DNA of 14,559 bases from contig DLRL01000004.1 in assembly GCA_002501085.1 (NCBI GenBank), forward strand, positions 9,890-24,448, given 5' to 3'. The DNA is from Gemmatimonadales bacterium UBA7889 (lineage in GTDB: Bacteria; Gemmatimonadota; Gemmatimonadetes; Longimicrobiales; Gaopeijiaceae). Both the position numbers and the translations under genes were made by a program. Positions 14,255-14,559 of this stretch are shown one piece after another; positions within the stretch are counted from its first letter, which is position 1; every line of letters starts with the position of its first letter. The notes under the pieces were generated by a model. It did not search any database and was not told the DNA's origin. It worked only from the letters and a program-made list of their open reading frames with translations.

Positions 14255-14559
14255 ATGAATACGCTGGCAGACATTGTAATTGACATTGTTGTCATCCCCA
14301 TCCTGCTCATCCTGCTCGTATACCTACTCGTAGTAGGCATCCGAAAAATCTCATCTTTCTTTGGGAAGAAAAAGCGTCAGGCTGGAATCCGGCGAAGGGT
14401 AAGATCGACCCTTATAGAGGAAACGACCGGCGTTTCCGTTAATGAGCGGCTAAAAGCGAAGAGGAAATCAAGCTCGCGCTCTGAAAATGTTGATTTCTCT
14501 GAACTACGTGCTGCCAAGAAACTTGATCTGCCCGAGCGTGTGGATGGGTGGCTCGACCT
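14255..14559 (+). CDS. Single-span membrane protein of unknown function, truncated by window edge
   Basis: An open frame starts at ATG 14255 and runs off the window, giving 101 residues so far. An in-frame stop lies two codons upstream, so this is the first possible start; the ribosome site is weak. Residues about 8-28 form one strongly hydrophobic helix (VIDIVVIPILLILLVYLLVV), followed by a very basic stretch (FFGKKKRQAGIRRRVRS) that predicts a cytoplasmic C-terminal part. The remainder is charged, with Ser/Lys/Arg-rich and helix-forming segments. I do not recognise a family. It begins 44 bases after the dehydrogenase gene, so it may belong to the same transcript, but nothing ties its function to it. 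Confidence 0.6.
   Translation, partial: MNTLADIVIDIVVIPILLILLVYLLVVGIRKISSFFGKKKRQAGIRRRVRSTLIEETTGVSVNERLKAKRKSSSRSENVDFSELRAAKKLDLPERVDGWLD

Overview
The window looks like chromosomal DNA from a diderm, free-living heterotrophic bacterium. The best guess is Gemmatimonadota or a similar marine/soil phylum such as Acidobacteriota. Reasons: a DUF5916-type outer-membrane barrel, several exported proteins with cleavage sites of the form ...AQ, lipoprotein signal peptides, GGAGG-type ribosome sites with frequent GTG/TTG starts, and a Tat-exported GMC dehydrogenase pair. The phylum is inferred from family content, not proven. Base composition and gene density are even throughout. I see no rRNA, tRNA, CRISPR array, transposase, integrase or phage gene. 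No gap between genes exceeds 200 bases; the largest (3309-3501, 7631-7784, 10926-11117) hold at most promoter-like signals.

Layout. (1) 1-3308, minus strand: an M20 deacylase, a YtcJ-like amidohydrolase and an M1 aminopeptidase cut by the window edge form a probable peptide/amide degradation operon. (2) 3502-5360, minus strand: an alpha/beta hydrolase, an 80-residue helical protein of unknown function, a PduO-type cobalamin adenosyltransferase overlapping it, and a seven-iron ferredoxin. (3) 5388-7630, plus strand, divergent from block 2: an unusual protein with a helix-turn-helix, a zinc ribbon and a C-terminal membrane anchor, then a DsbA-like lipoprotein and a propeller-like lipoprotein. 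(4) 7785-10043: a large DUF5916 outer-membrane protein with its own TATAAT element. (5) 10053-10925, minus strand: an exported esterase/lipase-like hydrolase, convergent with block 4 across 9 bases. (6) 11118-14210, plus strand: an exported PEBP-family protein overlapping a Tat-exported gluconate-dehydrogenase subunit 3, then the GMC flavoprotein; a short membrane protein runs off the right edge.

How they may work together. Block 1 would trim peptides outside the cytoplasm and deacylate or hydrolyse the products inside. Block 3 looks like an envelope redox/regulatory unit: the thiol oxidoreductase is followed 10 bases later by a lipoprotein whose four mature cysteines could be its substrate. 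Block 6 would oxidise a sugar or alcohol in the periplasm, passing electrons to a cytochrome not encoded here. The most novel items are the membrane-anchored HTH/zinc-ribbon protein and the PEBP-dehydrogenase coupling.
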